From NCBI GenBank assembly GCA_963281255.1, contig OY725498.1, forward strand, positions 4,030,001 to 4,094,000: a stretch of DNA of 64,000 nt. The letters are read 5' to 3'. Positions 63,108 through 64,000 of this stretch are shown piece by piece. Source of the DNA: Aphrocallistes beatrix (lineage: Eukaryota > Porifera > Hexactinellida > Sceptrulophora > Aphrocallistidae). Numbering within the stretch: position 1 is the first letter of the stretch; the number at the start of each line of letters is the position of its first letter. The notes beneath the pieces are model-generated. The model was not told the DNA's origin and made no database searches. It saw only the letters and a list, made by a program, of their open reading frames with translations. The translations under genes were made by a program, and so were the position numbers.

Positions 63108-63293
63108 TGCCAACCTGAGCCATGATAAAAGCGGGACGCGGCGTTGAATTTGGCGGGACATGACGGGACGCAATAGAAATATACTATACATATGATACAA
63201 AAAAGCGGGACATAATGGGAAAATTTCATGTAAAAGCGGGACACTCGAGAAAATTAGCTCAATAGAAGAGTGAAAAAAGCGGGACAGTTGGCA
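63108..63293. mobile_element. Small TGCCAAC...GTTGGCA element, copy 2
   Basis: About 186 bp, ends TGCCAACCTGAGCCATGATA and GCGGGACAGTTGGCA. The interior repeats aaagcgggac. Related to 20792-20995. Confidence 0.6.
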
Positions 63294-64000
63294 AGTATGT
63301 ATATTGATCACCCGACTACTATTGGAGTATATACGGTGAATACTTGAAATTTTGTAAAATAGGTACTTTTTGATTGAACTTTTGAAAATTCGAATAGTGT
63401 ACATGTTTGATAGAAATGTCTTAATCCACAGAATCACATTTACGAACTGAACCACAACAAACAAACAACTCACTCTAATTCTGTGTCATTAGATGTGAAG
63501 ACATTAGGAACATTCATCATTTTGTTTAGCGACGCTTCTGACCCTACGGAATGTGGCACTTCATACTCAGGGCGGGAAGTGGCGAAGTCGAGGAGTGGAG
63601 AATCTTTTCGGGGGATTTGGGCAGTTTCCGGCGACCACTCAGTGACGAATCGACAGAGGACCTTCGAACGAATTTCGGAGGTGACAAAAATGTGACGTTA
63701 TGCGAACACGTCTCGTGACTGTGAGACAACTACAAGATGGAGCAACTCTCAAATTCTATTAGTTCATTCGAGAATGAAAGTCAGCTGTCTCATACCTTGG
63801 GACTGTGAGTTCCAGCCACTTTCAATGCCATTAAACATATAGTCAAACAGTGAATTAGAAAAAAGGTTTTCAAATGCCAAAGGTTTAAATGGTTTCAAAG
63901 AATAAAATGAACAAAGCAACTGAATGTGTAATATAAATTAGGTTTATTCACGTATTTCAAGGATTCAGTCATTTTGAAAACTCTAAAAATAAATATTTAC
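63294..64000. other. No recognised gene
   Basis: A GC-richer patch at 63540-63720 has short open frames on both strands without signature. The rest is AT-rich. Confidence 0.3.

Overview
This window looks like AT-rich nuclear DNA from an invertebrate animal. The evidence is animal-type genes (coiled-coil/NHL proteins, a cytosolic sulfotransferase relic), a crowd of eukaryotic DNA transposons (mariner-like, pogo/Tigger-like, hAT-like and Helitron-like), gag and integrase relics of retroelements, and a 200-N assembly gap. There is no bacterial operon structure. A non-bilaterian such as a sponge would fit the intron-poor, tandemly repeated NHL genes, but I cannot fix the species from the sequence.

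The backbone is a tandem array of one gene family, every copy on the minus strand. I count 16 copies or pieces. Nine are intact and single-exon, 414-415 aa (ends at 4661, 18537, 23805, 26294, 33229, 39129, 45784, 50543, 55659). Three are nearly full-length but broken (8250, 10507, 58408). One is cut by the left window edge, and three are fragments (21347, 54783, 61473). Each protein has an N-terminal coiled coil (about residues 10-125), an almost invariant linker (about 126-165) and six NHL blades forming a beta-propeller (about 166-415). It resembles the C-terminal half of TRIM-NHL proteins but has no RING finger or B-box. Differences between copies concentrate at two places in every blade: the x-x-P-x-G turn and a short loop about 16-19 residues later. 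The surrounding DNA is nearly identical. This is the best candidate for an undescribed system: a locally expanded propeller family with a diversified binding face.

Layout: 1-4.2 kb, array edge, transposon pieces, a hAT MITE, a palindromic minisatellite and a sulfotransferase pseudogene. 4.6-11.8 kb, three NHL copies, two of them broken. 11.8-18.1 kb, a nest of mobile elements including a complete mariner-like element. 18.5-27.5 kb, NHL copies with a gag-like retroelement relic. 27.5-50.1 kb, head-to-tail units of about 5-6.7 kb, each an NHL gene plus a decayed hAT transposase, into which a 2.0-kb element with 9-bp target duplications, Helitron-like elements and hAT MITEs have inserted. 50.5-62.1 kb, further NHL copies, a second gag relic, an integrase relic and MITEs. 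62.1-64 kb, no recognised gene.

The repeated units serve as empty-site controls for one another. Several insertions can therefore be delimited to the base with target-site duplications, or with A|T insertion and no duplication for the Helitron-like families.
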